NCBI GenBank assembly: GCA_945787805.1
Contig: CALZID010000008.1
Coordinates: forward strand, 1 to 64,000
DNA: 64,000 nucleotides
Direction: 5' to 3'
Source of the DNA: an uncultured Clostridia bacterium
Lineage (GTDB): Bacteria > Bacillota > Clostridia > Oscillospirales > Acutalibacteraceae
The translations under genes and the position numbers were made by a program. Positions 7,606 through 17,352 of this stretch are shown here, piece after piece. Numbering within the stretch: the first letter of the stretch is position 1; each line of letters opens with the position of its first letter. The notes under the pieces are model-generated. The model made no database searches, was not told the DNA's origin, and worked only from the letters and a program-made list of their open reading frames with translations.

Positions 7606-9081
7606 ATGACAACTAAAGAATATTTAAATCTTATTGATAAAGTAAACGAAAACGGAAAATACCGTGCCGATTGGTCTTCTCTGGCACATCATAAGGTGCC
7701 CGATTGGTATATGCACGACAAATTGGGCATCTTTATTCACTGGGGCATTTATTCTGTGCCCGCCTTCGGCAGCGAGTGGTATTCAAGAAGTATGTATGAT
7801 AAAAATGTGCGTGAATTTGAGCATCACAGAAAAACTTACGGTGAGCACAAAGATTTTGGATATAAAGATTTTATTCCTATGTTCAAGGCCGAAAATTTTG
7901 ATGCGGAAAAATGGGTTTCGCTTTTCAAAAAAGCGGGTATAAAATATGTTATGCCCGTCGCAGAGCATCACGACGGCTTCTCTATGTATGACACAGATTT
8001 TAACCGTTGGAACGCAAAAGAAATGGGCCCCTGCCGTGATGTTGTGGGCGAATTGAAAGCAGAATGTGAAAAGCAAGGGCTTACTCTCTGTGCATCAACT
8101 CACAGAGCAGAACACTATTTCTTTATGAATTTAGGCAGAACCTTTGACAGTGATGTAAACGACGATAATTACCGTGATTTCTACGGCCCCGCGGTTTTCT
8201 GCAAAGAATGGGATTCAAAGCATCTCGGCGAAACAACCGAAGATACATATTCAATAGGGGCAAGTCAGGAATGGCTTGAAGACTGGCTTGTGCGCACTTG
8301 CGAGTTGATTGATAAATATCAACCGTCGGTTCTTTATTTCGACTGGTGGATTCACAATCACTCGTTTAAGCCGTATCTTAAAAAATTAGCGGCATATTAT
8401 TATAACCGTGCGGAAGAATGGGGCAAAGAAGTCACAATCAACTACAAGCACGAAGCATTTCCGCCGACTGTTGCCACTTTCGATGTTGAGCGAGGTGCAC
8501 TTTCGGGCATCTCCCCTCTTTATTGGCAGACCGACACTGCAATCGGCAAGCACTCCTGGGGATACAGAAAAGACAATGAATATAAAAGCTCAAGACAGGT
8601 TATCTGCGACCTTATTGATATTGTTTCTAAAAACGGTAACTTGCTGATTAACATCGGGCCTAAACCCGACGGCACAATTACAGATGAAGAAACAAAGGTA
8701 CTTTTAGATATGGGTGAATGGCTTAAAATCAACGGTGAAGGCATTTACGGCACAACATTCTGGAAAGTATTCGGTGAAGGCAAAGTCAATGCCGAAGAAG
8801 GCTTCTTTAAAGACGGCGACGAAAAGCAATTCACTAATAAGGATTTCAGATTCACTTATAAAGACGGATATCTTTATGTATTCCAGATGAGACCGTCAAA
8901 CACCGTTAAAATCAAAACTCTTCACAAACGCAATCCCCACGATTTTCTTATTGAAAGCGTCGAGCTTCTCGGCAGTGATGAAAAAATCGAATTCAGCCGA
9001 ACAGAGAAAGCACTTGAAATTAAAGTGAAAAATGGTTTTGAAAACGATTTGCCCATCTGTTTTAAAATTGCAATCGGTTAA
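7606..9081 (+). CDS. alpha-L-fucosidase, GH29
   Basis: Removes alpha-linked L-fucose from glycans. The 491-residue protein has the GH29 TIM barrel (about residues 30-350: KLGIFIHWGIYSVPAFGSEWYSR, PVAEHHDGFSMYDT, LLINIGPKPDG) and a C-terminal beta-sandwich (about 380-491). Asp246 in VLYFDWW sits where the GH29 nucleophile is expected. No signal peptide, so it acts inside the cell on imported oligosaccharides. AAAGGAG precedes ATG 7606. It stands alone as a transcription unit but fits with the GH112 phosphorylase nearby in mucin or milk-oligosaccharide use. Linkage preference cannot be decided. Confidence 0.93.
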   Translation: MTTKEYLNLIDKVNENGKYRADWSSLAHHKVPDWYMHDKLGIFIHWGIYSVPAFGSEWYSRSMYDKNVREFEHHRKTYGEHKDFGYKDFIPMFKAENFDAEKWVSLFKKAGIKYVMPVAEHHDGFSMYDTDFNRWNAKEMGPCRDVVGELKAECEKQGLTLCASTHRAEHYFFMNLGRTFDSDVNDDNYRDFYGPAVFCKEWDSKHLGETTEDTYSIGASQEWLEDWLVRTCELIDKYQPSVLYFDWWIHNHSFKPYLKKLAAYYYNRAEEWGKEVTINYKHEAFPPTVATFDVERGALSGISPLYWQTDTAIGKHSWGYRKDNEYKSSRQVICDLIDIVSKNGNLLINIGPKPDGTITDEETKVLLDMGEWLKINGEGIYGTTFWKVFGEGKVNAEEGFFKDGDEKQFTNKDFRFTYKDGYLYVFQMRPSNTVKIKTLHKRNPHDFLIESVELLGSDEKIEFSRTEKALEIKVKNGFENDLPICFKIAIG

Positions 9082-9138
9082 AACCCATAGAAATATCTCC
9101 GTTTTTGATGATATTCTCCATTAAAAGCGGTAAAACTA

Positions 9139-9166
9139 ACGGTAGTCTTATCAGCTACCGTTTTTT
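9139..9166 (+). terminator. terminator after the fucosidase gene
   Basis: ACGGTAG (9139-9145) pairs with CTACCGT (9155-9161), followed by TTTTTT. Confidence 0.8.
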
Positions 9167-9235
9167 ATGGAAAACTGTACAAAAAATGCTTTGATTTTTT
9201 ATTCATTTATTCAACGAATGAATTGCTTAAAACTA

Positions 9236-9264
9236 TTGAAAAGATATACAAAATCATTTATAAT
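9236..9264 (+). promoter_or_regulatory. sigma-A promoter for the AI-2E-type permease gene
   Basis: TTGAAA (9236-9241), 17 bases, then a perfect TATAAT (9259-9264), 38 bases before the ATG. Confidence 0.75.
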
Positions 9265-9302
9265 TATTATTTAGGTAAACTACGGGACAAGCAGGTGAAA
9301 AA

Positions 9303-10523
9303 ATGGAACTCTCGAAGAAAAACATAAAAAAAATACTTTTGATAATTACTTTTGCGGTTGTTCTTTTTGCAGCGTCTCAAAATCTCTCAACCGTTTTAAG
9401 CTTTCTGTCCGGCGTATTAAGTATTTTGGCGCCCGTTATTGTGGGTCTTTCTTTGGCATTTATGCTGAACATTCTTATGAATGTGCTTGAAAGACGGGTT
9501 TTTGCATTTATGAAAAAAAGCAAGAAAAAGCATGTGCGCAATCTATTAAGACCCGCAAGTCTTATTGCGACATTGCTTTTAACACTCGGTTTCTTTGTTC
9601 TTCTGCTGTTTATAATCATTCCGCAGCTTAAAGACACCGTAATGCTGCTTGTTACAAAGCTTCCCGATTATTATGAGAGCTTAGTGAAATGGATTGATGC
9701 GCTTGTTATCCGTTTCGGACTTGATATCAACACAGAATTTCTTCACAATCCCAAATTTGATGTAAACAACATATATTCAATGGCGCAAAACTTCTTTACC
9801 GTTGAAAGCACAAATAATATTCTCAACACAACGGTGGGTGTTACATCATCACTTATTTCAGGTATTTCAAATATCGTTTTAGGCTTTATCCTTGCCATTT
9901 ATGTGCTTGCCGAAAAAGAGAGAATAGGCAAATTCACAAACAGATTTTTTGCTGCCGCACTTCCACAAAAGGTAAATTCAAAATTAAAAGAAATATGCAG
10001 TGTTGCTTCAAATTCATTTGCAAGCTTTATTACAGGTCAGTTTACCGACGCCGTTCTTTTAGGTTCAATGTGCTTTATCGGAATGCTTATTTTCAGATTT
10101 CCGAGTGCCGCAGTGGTTTCAATCATAATAGGTATTACTGCATTAGTGCCCATTATCGGTCCCATTGTCGGTGAAATTATCGGTTGCCTGATTATTTTTA
10201 TGGAAAGTCCTGTCAAAGCGCTTTTCTTTATCATTTTTATACTCATTTTGCAAACGATTGACAACAATTTGATTTACCCGAGAATTATGGGTAAATCTGT
10301 CGGGCTTCCCGGTGTGCTTGTTTTCATTGCAGTTATAATCGGCGGTAATATCGGCGGTATTCTCGGCGTGCTTTTAGGAGTACCCACAGCGTCCGCTATT
10401 TATGCTCTTGTTATTAACTGGCTGAAAAACAAGAAACTAAGAGAAAAAGAATCGGCTTTGGCTATTGATAACAATACCGAAGAAGAAAACACAGAAGAAA
10501 TAAAAGTAGAAACGAACAGTTAA
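9303..10523 (+). CDS. AI-2E family (UPF0118) membrane protein
   Basis: A 406-residue polytopic protein with about eight membrane spans: two near the N-terminus (residues 10-55), one at about 75-100, a soluble segment at about 110-170, then a cluster of five in the C-terminal half, including the family's glycine-rich segment (VSIIIGITALVPIIGPIVGEIIG and DNNLIYPRIMGKSVGLPGVLV, the latter strongly conserved). Members exchange small molecules or ions (autoinducer-2 export, Na+/H+ or other roles); the substrate here is unknown. The last 30 residues are a charged Glu-rich tail. It is followed one base later by the DUF1846 gene, so the two form an operon. Confidence 0.88.
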   Translation: MELSKKNIKKILLIITFAVVLFAASQNLSTVLSFLSGVLSILAPVIVGLSLAFMLNILMNVLERRVFAFMKKSKKKHVRNLLRPASLIATLLLTLGFFVLLLFIIIPQLKDTVMLLVTKLPDYYESLVKWIDALVIRFGLDINTEFLHNPKFDVNNIYSMAQNFFTVESTNNILNTTVGVTSSLISGISNIVLGFILAIYVLAEKERIGKFTNRFFAAALPQKVNSKLKEICSVASNSFASFITGQFTDAVLLGSMCFIGMLIFRFPSAAVVSIIIGITALVPIIGPIVGEIIGCLIIFMESPVKALFFIIFILILQTIDNNLIYPRIMGKSVGLPGVLVFIAVIIGGNIGGILGVLLGVPTASAIYALVINWLKNKKLREKESALAIDNNTEEENTEEIKVETNS

Positions 10524-10533
10524 GGTGGATGTT

Positions 10534-12015
10534 ATGCGTAAATTAGGTTTTGACAATGAAAAATATCTTCGTATGCAATCTGAGCATATTAAGGAGAGAA
10601 TCAGTAAATTCGGCGGAAAGCTTTATCTTGAATTCGGCGGTAAAATTTTTGACGATTATCATGCCGCAAGAGTTTTGCCCGGCTTTAAGCCCGACAGTAA
10701 AATGAAGATGCTTCTTCAGCTTAAAGACGATGCAGAAATCATTATTGCCATCTGTGCAAAGGATATTGAAAAGAACAAAATCCGCAGTGATTTAGGCATT
10801 ACATACGACCTTGATGTTCTCAGACTTATCGACATTTATCACGGCTTCGGTCTCTTTGTCGGCGGCGTTGTTCTCACTCAATATTCAGACCAGCCGTCAG
10901 TTGTAGCCTTTGAACAAAAGCTTCAAAATCTCGGTATAAATGTTTACCGCCACTACCCTATAGAGAACTATCCCCTTGATGTTGAGCTTATTGTCAGCGA
11001 AGACGGATACGGTAAAAACGATTATATCGAAACAAACCACTCTCTTATTGTTATTACCGCACCGGGTCCCGGCAGCGGTAAAATGGCGGTTTGCCTTTCA
11101 CAGCTTTATCATGAGCATAAGCGCGGCATTAAGGCGGGCTATGCAAAATTTGAAACATTCCCTATTTGGAATTTACCCCTCAAGCACCCTGTAAACCTTG
11201 CCTATGAAGCTGCAACTGCCGACCTTAACGATGTTAATATGATTGACCCGTTCCACCTTGAAGCCTACGGTGAAACTACCGTCAATTACAACCGTGATGT
11301 TGAGAATTTTCCCGTGCTCAACACAATATTTGAAGAAATCTACGGTGAATCACCGTATAAATCACCTACTGATATGGGTGTTAATATGGCGGGTAATTGT
11401 ATAATTGACAACGATGTTGTTGTTACGGCATCGAAGAAAGAGATTCTTCGCCGCCATTGCAATTATCTTGTTCAGCAAAAAAACAACAAAAATGTTTCAA
11501 GCGAGCTTTACAAGATTGAGCTTATTATGAAGCAGTTGAACATTACAAACGACGACAGACCCGTTGTTTCAACTGCTCTTAATCTTTCGGAGCAGACAAA
11601 TGCACCTGTTACCGCCATTGAGCTTCACGACGGCAGAATTATTACGGGTAAAGCGTCGGGACTTCTCAGCTCTTCGTCTGCAATGCTTTTGAATGCTCTT
11701 AAAGCCCTGGGTGATATTGATGATGATATTCTTCTTATTTCACCCACTGTTTTTGAGCCTATCAAAGAGCTTAAACAAAGAATGCACGAGCACGACACAA
11801 GCTTGCACCCCGACGAAATTTTAATTGCTCTTTCAATTTGTGCTACTATGAATCCGTTGGCGCAAAAGGCACTTGAAGCAATTAAAGGGTTAAAGGGCTG
11901 TGATGTTCACGCTACTGTTGTTCTTTCGGGTACGGACAAAGAAACGCTTAGAAAGCTCGGCACAAACGCTACATACGAACCGTATAAAAAGAACGATAAT
12001 CTCTATTATAATTAA
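10534..12015 (+). CDS. DUF1846 family protein
   Basis: A 493-residue soluble protein matching the DUF1846 family along its whole length (MRKLGFDNEKYLRMQSEHI, the ITAPGPGSGKMAVCLSQLYHE segment at about 170, and PLKHPVNLAYEAATADLNDVN). Structures of this family have been solved but no reaction is firmly assigned; the glycine-rich GPGSGK stretch looks like a nucleotide or phosphate loop. AAGGTGG precedes ATG 10534; a GTG at 10525 overlaps that site. Downstream partner of the AI-2E-type permease. Confidence 0.85.
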   Translation: MRKLGFDNEKYLRMQSEHIKERISKFGGKLYLEFGGKIFDDYHAARVLPGFKPDSKMKMLLQLKDDAEIIIAICAKDIEKNKIRSDLGITYDLDVLRLIDIYHGFGLFVGGVVLTQYSDQPSVVAFEQKLQNLGINVYRHYPIENYPLDVELIVSEDGYGKNDYIETNHSLIVITAPGPGSGKMAVCLSQLYHEHKRGIKAGYAKFETFPIWNLPLKHPVNLAYEAATADLNDVNMIDPFHLEAYGETTVNYNRDVENFPVLNTIFEEIYGESPYKSPTDMGVNMAGNCIIDNDVVVTASKKEILRRHCNYLVQQKNNKNVSSELYKIELIMKQLNITNDDRPVVSTALNLSEQTNAPVTAIELHDGRIITGKASGLLSSSSAMLLNALKALGDIDDDILLISPTVFEPIKELKQRMHEHDTSLHPDEILIALSICATMNPLAQKALEAIKGLKGCDVHATVVLSGTDKETLRKLGTNATYEPYKKNDNLYYN

Positions 12016-12022
12016 ACTAAAA

Positions 12023-12060
12023 TGGGTTGTAAAAGTTTTCGCTTTTTACAACCCACTTTT
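12023..12060 (+). terminator. terminator, GGGNTGTAAAA family
   Basis: TGGGTTGTAAAA (12023-12034) pairs perfectly with TTTTACAACCCA (12044-12055), then a T-run. It lies between convergent genes and belongs to the hairpin family seen again at 17353, 18131, 24876, 37467 and 58874. Confidence 0.85.
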
Positions 12061-12563
12061 TATAAATTACAAGATAATAACAGATATTCTTTTCGGGGGA
12101 TTCGGTTACCGTTTTTATCTCGCAGCACGGCATCAAAATTGCATTTGCCTTCATCGTTTACAAATCCGATATTTCTATAAAGAGTTATTGCGGGAATGTT
12201 ATCTTCCATTACACCGATTACTATTTTTGAAAAGCCTTTCTTTTTGGCACTTTCTTTTATGGTATTCATTAAGCGAGTGCAAAGTCCCATTCTTCTGAAT
12301 TTGCTGTGTACAAAAACATTACACACATAGCAAGTGCTTTTACCGTCTGCAAGGTTTTTTTCTTCAAGGTCATAAAAAACATAAGCTTGTGCAATGCTTT
12401 TCCACAGGATTTTCACATAATACGCTTCAAATTTTTTATCATTCATCATCTGCAAAAACTGTTTTTTGGCAGACGGATTCAACTTGACTTTTTCAACATC
12501 TTTTAATGTACCTTTTTTTAATTTCAAGCGGTTTATGAATATTTTCATTATCTTTCTTAGCAT
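12060..12563 (-). CDS. GNAT family N-acetyltransferase
   Basis: A 167-residue protein whose C-terminal two thirds is a GNAT fold: YVCNVFVHSKFRRMGLCTRLMN (residues about 92-115) carries the acetyl-CoA binding R-x-x-G-x-G/C-type loop, and IVIGVMEDNIPAITLYRNIGFV follows as the usual beta4-alpha4 segment. The acceptor is unknown. Two starts are possible, ATG 12563 or 12548; neither has a strong ribosome site, so the longer is kept. It is a single gene, divergent from the GH30 gene. Confidence 0.8.
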   Translation of the reverse strand: MLRKIMKIFINRLKLKKGTLKDVEKVKLNPSAKKQFLQMMNDKKFEAYYVKILWKSIAQAYVFYDLEEKNLADGKSTCYVCNVFVHSKFRRMGLCTRLMNTIKESAKKKGFSKIVIGVMEDNIPAITLYRNIGFVNDEGKCNFDAVLRDKNGNRIPRKEYLLLSCNL

Positions 12564-12687
12564 ACAATCACCGTAATAAGAATATCATAAAAAATGTTTG
12601 CGGTAAAGATAATAATTGTTGATTTTTTGATATTCATATTATAAAATAGAATTATCATTTATTTGTAATATTATGAGGATGAAATAT

Positions 12688-14055
12688 ATGAAAATCAATC
12701 TTCTGAACCCTAAAAAATTACAGGAGTTAAAAGGGTTCGGCACATCTGCCTGCTGGTGGAGTCACTATTGCAAGGACGAAAAAACTCAGGACGAAATCTG
12801 CGAACTTTTATACGGCAATACGGGACTTAAACTGAATATTTACAGATACAATCTCGGCGGCGGTACGGATATTGACAACTGCCGTGTGGAAAACCCATGG
12901 CGCCGCACTGAGAGTATGTTCGTTTTCGACCGTGAAAAGCAAGAGGGATATTGGGATTATTCTCTTGATAAAACCGCAAAGGATGTTATGAGAAAATGCC
13001 TTGATTTAGGCAATATTGACACTCTTATTGTCTTTGCAAATTCGCCCCATTGGTCACAGACTTCAACGGGTCAGGCTTCGGGCAGTCTTCTGTATCATAC
13101 CTGCAATCTGCCAAAGGCTAATTACCGAAAATTTGCGGACTATTTCTTAACTGCTACACAAAGACTTATTGACGAAGGATTTCCCGTTAAATATATAAGC
13201 CCCATAAACGAACCCCAATGGAAATGGGGCGGTTCTTATGTTTGGCAAGAAGGCTGTCATTATGAAACGGAAGAAATGGTTGAAGTAATGCACATTTTTG
13301 CCGAAGAAATTATAAAGCGAAATATGAATGTTAAACTCTACGGCCCTGAAAGCGGACAGATGATGGGGCTCACCCCCGAATATCTTGAAGCGCTCACAAA
13401 AGACCGGCTCATTATGAGCGTTATGCCTGTTTTTGCATATCATTCATATCACGATGACAACAATCCGCAAACAAGAGTTGACTTTAAAAATCAGTTGGTA
13501 AATGCACACCCCGAGCTTCGCTTTGATATGAGCGAATGGTGTGAATTGCCTAATAAGAGTCATACAAAGGATTTTAAAGGCGCACTTATTACCGCACGAA
13601 TTATCGGTCAGGATTTAATCTATGCAGGAGCAGAAAGTTGGACCGGTTGGGTTGCAGTCAATCAATTTTCAATAAAAGAAGACGGTTTTGATTATTCTGA
13701 CGCTACCATAACCGCAACCGACAACTTTGAAGAATGGTATGTGGCAGAGCGTTATTACGGATTGGCACATTTTTCAAAATATATACCAATAGGCTCTGTT
13801 TGTCTTGATAACGGATTTTTCCCTCAAGAGAGCAATGACTTCAATGTATTTTCATTTTTAACGCCCGACAATAAAACCGTTACGGTTATCGTGAACGAAG
13901 GTGAAAGCCGAGGAATCTCACTTGACGGTAATTTTAATAAAATGAAAGTCATTGAGTCAACAAGTGACTCTAAACTTAATACTGTTTATGACGGTGAATA
14001 TAAAGAGATTTTCAATGTTAAAGAAAACAGTATTTTAACAGTAATTTGCGAATAG
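12688..14055 (+). CDS. GH30 family glycoside hydrolase (endo-beta-1,6-galactanase-like)
   Basis: A 455-residue GH30 enzyme: TIM barrel (about 20-360) with a beta-sandwich tail. Glu175 in SPINEPQW is the likely acid/base and Glu283 in DMSEWCEL the likely nucleophile, about 108 residues apart as expected. The N-terminal ELKGFGTSACWWS and YNLGGG segments match the beta-1,6-galactanase/glucanase branch rather than glucocerebrosidases. No signal peptide, so intracellular. ATG 12688 follows AGGA by 8 bases; ATG 12673 overlaps that site. First gene of a run with the NifX-like, GH2 and aldo/keto reductase genes. Confidence 0.85.
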   Translation: MKINLLNPKKLQELKGFGTSACWWSHYCKDEKTQDEICELLYGNTGLKLNIYRYNLGGGTDIDNCRVENPWRRTESMFVFDREKQEGYWDYSLDKTAKDVMRKCLDLGNIDTLIVFANSPHWSQTSTGQASGSLLYHTCNLPKANYRKFADYFLTATQRLIDEGFPVKYISPINEPQWKWGGSYVWQEGCHYETEEMVEVMHIFAEEIIKRNMNVKLYGPESGQMMGLTPEYLEALTKDRLIMSVMPVFAYHSYHDDNNPQTRVDFKNQLVNAHPELRFDMSEWCELPNKSHTKDFKGALITARIIGQDLIYAGAESWTGWVAVNQFSIKEDGFDYSDATITATDNFEEWYVAERYYGLAHFSKYIPIGSVCLDNGFFPQESNDFNVFSFLTPDNKTVTVIVNEGESRGISLDGNFNKMKVIESTSDSKLNTVYDGEYKEIFNVKENSILTVICE

Positions 14056-14066
14056 GAGTACATAAA

Positions 14067-14444
14067 ATGAAAATTGCGGTTACTTATGAAAATGAATCAG
14101 TCTTTCAGCATTTCGGACATACCGAAAAGTTTAAAATTTATGAAGTGGAAAATGACAGTATTGTCGCTATGAGCATTATAGATGTTGACTGCGGTGGTCA
14201 CGAAGCACTTGCGGTTTTTCTTAAAAATCAAGGTGTTGACACGCTTATATGCGGCGGTATCGGTGGCGGTGCGCAAAAGGCTTTAACAGAAGCGGGCATT
14301 AAATGGTATGGCGGTGTTAAGGGCGATTGTAACTCTGCCGTAATCTCTTTACTTGTGGGCAAGTTAGAATATAATCCCGACGCTAAATGCGACCATCATC
14401 ACCACGAAGACGGACATAATTGCAGCGGACATTGCAGTCACTAA
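14067..14444 (+). CDS. NifX/NifB-family iron-molybdenum-cofactor-binding domain protein
   Basis: A 125-residue protein of the dinitrogenase FeMo-cofactor family (PF02579): MKIAVTYENESVFQHFGHTEKFKIYEV at the start, then TLICGGIGGGAQKAL, which is diagnostic. The last 20 residues are very rich in His and Cys (DHHHHEDGHNCSGHCSH), a probable metal-binding tail. No nitrogenase genes are in view; in Clostridia such single-domain proteins are common and their role, probably metal or Fe-S handling, is unsettled. It follows the GH30 gene by 11 bases (AGGAG before ATG 14067) and precedes GH2 by 14. Confidence 0.88.
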   Translation: MKIAVTYENESVFQHFGHTEKFKIYEVENDSIVAMSIIDVDCGGHEALAVFLKNQGVDTLICGGIGGGAQKALTEAGIKWYGGVKGDCNSAVISLLVGKLEYNPDAKCDHHHHEDGHNCSGHCSH

Positions 14445-14458
14445 AATAGGAGAATATT

Positions 14459-16204
14459 ATGGATTTTAAGGTATCGAATCATCCCAACCCGCAGTTTGAG
14501 AGAAAAAATATTGAAATACTCAACGGTCAATGGGATTTTGGATTTCAAAAGGCAAAATTAGGCTTTAAGTTTTCGGCGGACGAAAAAAGAGCCGTTGAAA
14601 TAAGAAGCAGAAACGAATACACACATAAAATAAATGTGCCTTTCTGTGTTGAGAGCGAGCTTTCGGGCATCGGTTATAAAGATTTCATCAATATGGTATG
14701 GTACAAAAGAACTGTCAATATAAAAAAAGACAGTAATCGGGTATTTTTGTGCTTCGGCGCAGCAGACCACCTGACCACGGTGCTTGTAAACGGAAAACTT
14801 GCAGGCAGGCACAAGGGTGGTTACACATCATTTAGATTTGATATCACCGACCTTGTTACCCATGGTGAAAACGAGATTTTTGTACTTTGTGAAGACGATG
14901 TTAAAAATCCCTATGTAATTCGTGGCAAGCAAAGTGAGTGGAAAAAGAGCCACGCTTGCGACTACACTCGCACTACGGGTATTTGGCAGACGGTTTATAT
15001 TGAATATGTGCCCAAAAACTACATAGAGAATTTCAAGATTTATCCCGACAGCAAAAACTCACTTGTCACAATCAATTTCAGTCTTAAAGGCAGTGAAAAT
15101 CTCACTTGTGAGGCATTTTATGACGGAAAAAGCGTTGGCAAAACCGAATTTAAAAATGCTTCCGGCAGTGCGGTTATGCAAATAAAACTCAGTGAAACTC
15201 ACCTTTGGGAAGTTGGTAACGGCAAGCTTTATGATTTGCATATTTCATTCGGTGAAGATAAGGTTTATTCATATTTCGGACTTCGCAATGTGCGTCTGGA
15301 CGAATTCAAGTTCTTAATCAATGAAAAAAGCGTTTTTCAGCGTTTAGTTCTTGACCAAGGGTTCTATAAAAAGGGTATTTACACTGCCCCAGATGATGAT
15401 GCTTTATTGAACGATATTAAGATTTCAATGGATTTAGGCTTTAACGGTGCAAGACTTCATCAAAAGGTATTTGACCCGAGATTTTTATATTTTTGCGATA
15501 AAATGGGATATATTGTTTGGGGTGAATATGCTAACTGGGGACTTGATTATTCAAACCCAAAAAGTGTTGATGTATTCTTAAATGAATGGAGAGAGGCCAT
15601 TGGCCGTGATTTTAATCACCCGTCAATTATCGGTTGGTGCCCATTCAACGAAACTTGGGATTACAAAAAAAGGCGCCAATATGACCCCTTGCTTATAACA
15701 GTTTATGACTTTACAAAAGCTGTTGATAATACCCGTCCCTGTATTGATACAAGCGGCAACTTCCATGTCAAGACCGACATTTACGATGTGCATGATTACA
15801 GCTATGATGTGGAATTTTTTAAGAACAACTATGACCGTCTTATGACTGAGAATTATCTTTATGAGCATGTGCTAAAAGATAATCCCGGCCGTCAGAAATA
15901 CGGCGGACAACCGGTATTTATCAGCGAATACGGCGGAATTAAATGGGTTAGTGACGAGTCAATTAAATCTTGGGGTTACGGTGAAGATGTCAAAACTCCC
16001 GAAGAATTTGCAGACAGATATGTGGGGCTTACCGATGTTATTGTAAGCAACAGTAAAATGTTCGGTTTCTGCTATACCCAGCTTTATGACATTGAGCAAG
16101 AGCAAAACGGACTTTACACCTATGACCGAGAGAAAAAATTTGATGATGAAATCTATAACAAAATCATTGCGGTAAATACAAAGATTGCAGAGATAGAAAA
16201 ATAA
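14459..16204 (+). CDS. GH2 family glycoside hydrolase
   Basis: A 581-residue GH2 enzyme of the beta-galactosidase/beta-glucuronidase type: sugar-binding jelly roll (about 1-185, NGQWDFGFQ, WYKRTVNI), Ig-like domain (about 185-285), TIM barrel (about 290-581). Glu398 in GWCPFNETW is the acid/base and Glu490 in VFISEYGG the nucleophile. Size is like beta-glucuronidase rather than LacZ. No signal peptide. In an operon with GH30, suggesting the two trim beta-linked galactose-type chains. The substrate cannot be fixed from sequence. Confidence 0.9.
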   Translation: MDFKVSNHPNPQFERKNIEILNGQWDFGFQKAKLGFKFSADEKRAVEIRSRNEYTHKINVPFCVESELSGIGYKDFINMVWYKRTVNIKKDSNRVFLCFGAADHLTTVLVNGKLAGRHKGGYTSFRFDITDLVTHGENEIFVLCEDDVKNPYVIRGKQSEWKKSHACDYTRTTGIWQTVYIEYVPKNYIENFKIYPDSKNSLVTINFSLKGSENLTCEAFYDGKSVGKTEFKNASGSAVMQIKLSETHLWEVGNGKLYDLHISFGEDKVYSYFGLRNVRLDEFKFLINEKSVFQRLVLDQGFYKKGIYTAPDDDALLNDIKISMDLGFNGARLHQKVFDPRFLYFCDKMGYIVWGEYANWGLDYSNPKSVDVFLNEWREAIGRDFNHPSIIGWCPFNETWDYKKRRQYDPLLITVYDFTKAVDNTRPCIDTSGNFHVKTDIYDVHDYSYDVEFFKNNYDRLMTENYLYEHVLKDNPGRQKYGGQPVFISEYGGIKWVSDESIKSWGYGEDVKTPEEFADRYVGLTDVIVSNSKMFGFCYTQLYDIEQEQNGLYTYDREKKFDDEIYNKIIAVNTKIAEIEK

Positions 16205-16213
16205 GGTGATTTT

Positions 16214-17332
16214 ATGAATAGCTTTTTTCCCGAAGTAAAAAAGAATTTTGGTTTCGGTTGTATGCGACTTCCGAGAAAAGGTCCGCTTATTGACTATGAG
16301 CAGACTAAAAAAATGGTTGATACATTTTTAGAGGCAGGATTTAACTATTTTGACACAGCACACGGATATATGGAAATGCGGAATGAGACAACTCTTAAAA
16401 AGTGCCTTACTTCCCGTCACCCAAGAGAAAGTTTTATTCTTGCGAATAAGTTATCCGACGGATTTTTCAAAAAAGAAAGTCAGATTAGACCGCTTTTTGA
16501 AAAGCAGCTTAAAAACTGCGGCGTTGAATATTTTGATTTCTATTTAATGCACGCCCAAAATGCCGGAAATTTTGAAAAGTACAAAAAATGCAGAGCCTAT
16601 GAAACTGCCTTTGACCTTAAAAAAGAAGGTAAAATTCGTCATGTGGGGCTATCTTTTCACGACAAAGCAGATGTGCTTGACAAAATTCTCACGGAATATC
16701 CCGAAGTTGAGTTTGTGCAAATTCAATTTAACTATCTTGACTATAATGACGAGTCAGTTGAAGGCAGAAAATGCTATGAAGTTTGCCGAAAACATCAAAA
16801 ACCCATTATCGTTATGGAGCCTGTTAAAGGCGGTAGTCTTGTTAAGCTGCCCGACGATGCAAAAAAGGTGCTTGATGACTTGAACGGCGGCACACCTGCA
16901 AGCTATGCTATTCGCTTTGCCGCAAGCTTTGAAGGTATTTTTATGGTGCTTTCGGGTATGAGTGATATGGCACAAATGAATGACAATATCAGTTTTATGA
17001 AAGATTTTGAGCCTATTAACGAAAAGGAAACGGAAGCAATCAACAAGGTTTGTGCTATTATGAATTCGCAAAATCTTATTCCCTGTACCGCTTGCCGTTA
17101 TTGCGTTGACGGTTGCCCTAAAAACATTCCCATTCCCGAATTATTTGCTTGTATGAATGATAAAAAGCAGTTTAAAAATTGGAATGCGGATTATTACTAT
17201 AAAGAAGTGCACACAAACAAAAAGGGCAAGGCTTCTGATTGCATCGAATGCGGGCTTTGCGAAAAGGCTTGTCCGCAGCACTTAGAGATTAGAAAACTTC
17301 TTAAAGATGTGGCAAAGGAATTCGGTAAATAA
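16214..17332 (+). CDS. aldo/keto reductase with C-terminal 4Fe-4S clusters
   Basis: A 372-residue NAD(P)H-dependent aldo/keto reductase (residues about 1-270) with the Asp-Tyr-Lys-His active-site set visible in FDTAHGYM, ILANKLSDG and DFYLMHAQNAG. The last 90 residues add two cysteine groups, CTACRYCVDGCP and CIECGLCEKACP, ligands for two [4Fe-4S] clusters, as in a common anaerobe subgroup. It could reduce sugars or other carbonyls using ferredoxin-linked electrons; the substrate is unknown. AAGGTG precedes ATG 16214, nine bases after GH2, so it closes the glycosidase run. Confidence 0.9.
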   Translation: MNSFFPEVKKNFGFGCMRLPRKGPLIDYEQTKKMVDTFLEAGFNYFDTAHGYMEMRNETTLKKCLTSRHPRESFILANKLSDGFFKKESQIRPLFEKQLKNCGVEYFDFYLMHAQNAGNFEKYKKCRAYETAFDLKKEGKIRHVGLSFHDKADVLDKILTEYPEVEFVQIQFNYLDYNDESVEGRKCYEVCRKHQKPIIVMEPVKGGSLVKLPDDAKKVLDDLNGGTPASYAIRFAASFEGIFMVLSGMSDMAQMNDNISFMKDFEPINEKETEAINKVCAIMNSQNLIPCTACRYCVDGCPKNIPIPELFACMNDKKQFKNWNADYYYKEVHTNKKGKASDCIECGLCEKACPQHLEIRKLLKDVAKEFGK

Positions 17333-17352
17333 ATATGTTTATTTGAGAGAGA

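Noticed and set aside
14067-14444. Evidence of nitrogen fixation
   Set aside because: Single NifX-like domain proteins are common in non-fixing Clostridia and no nif genes are present here.
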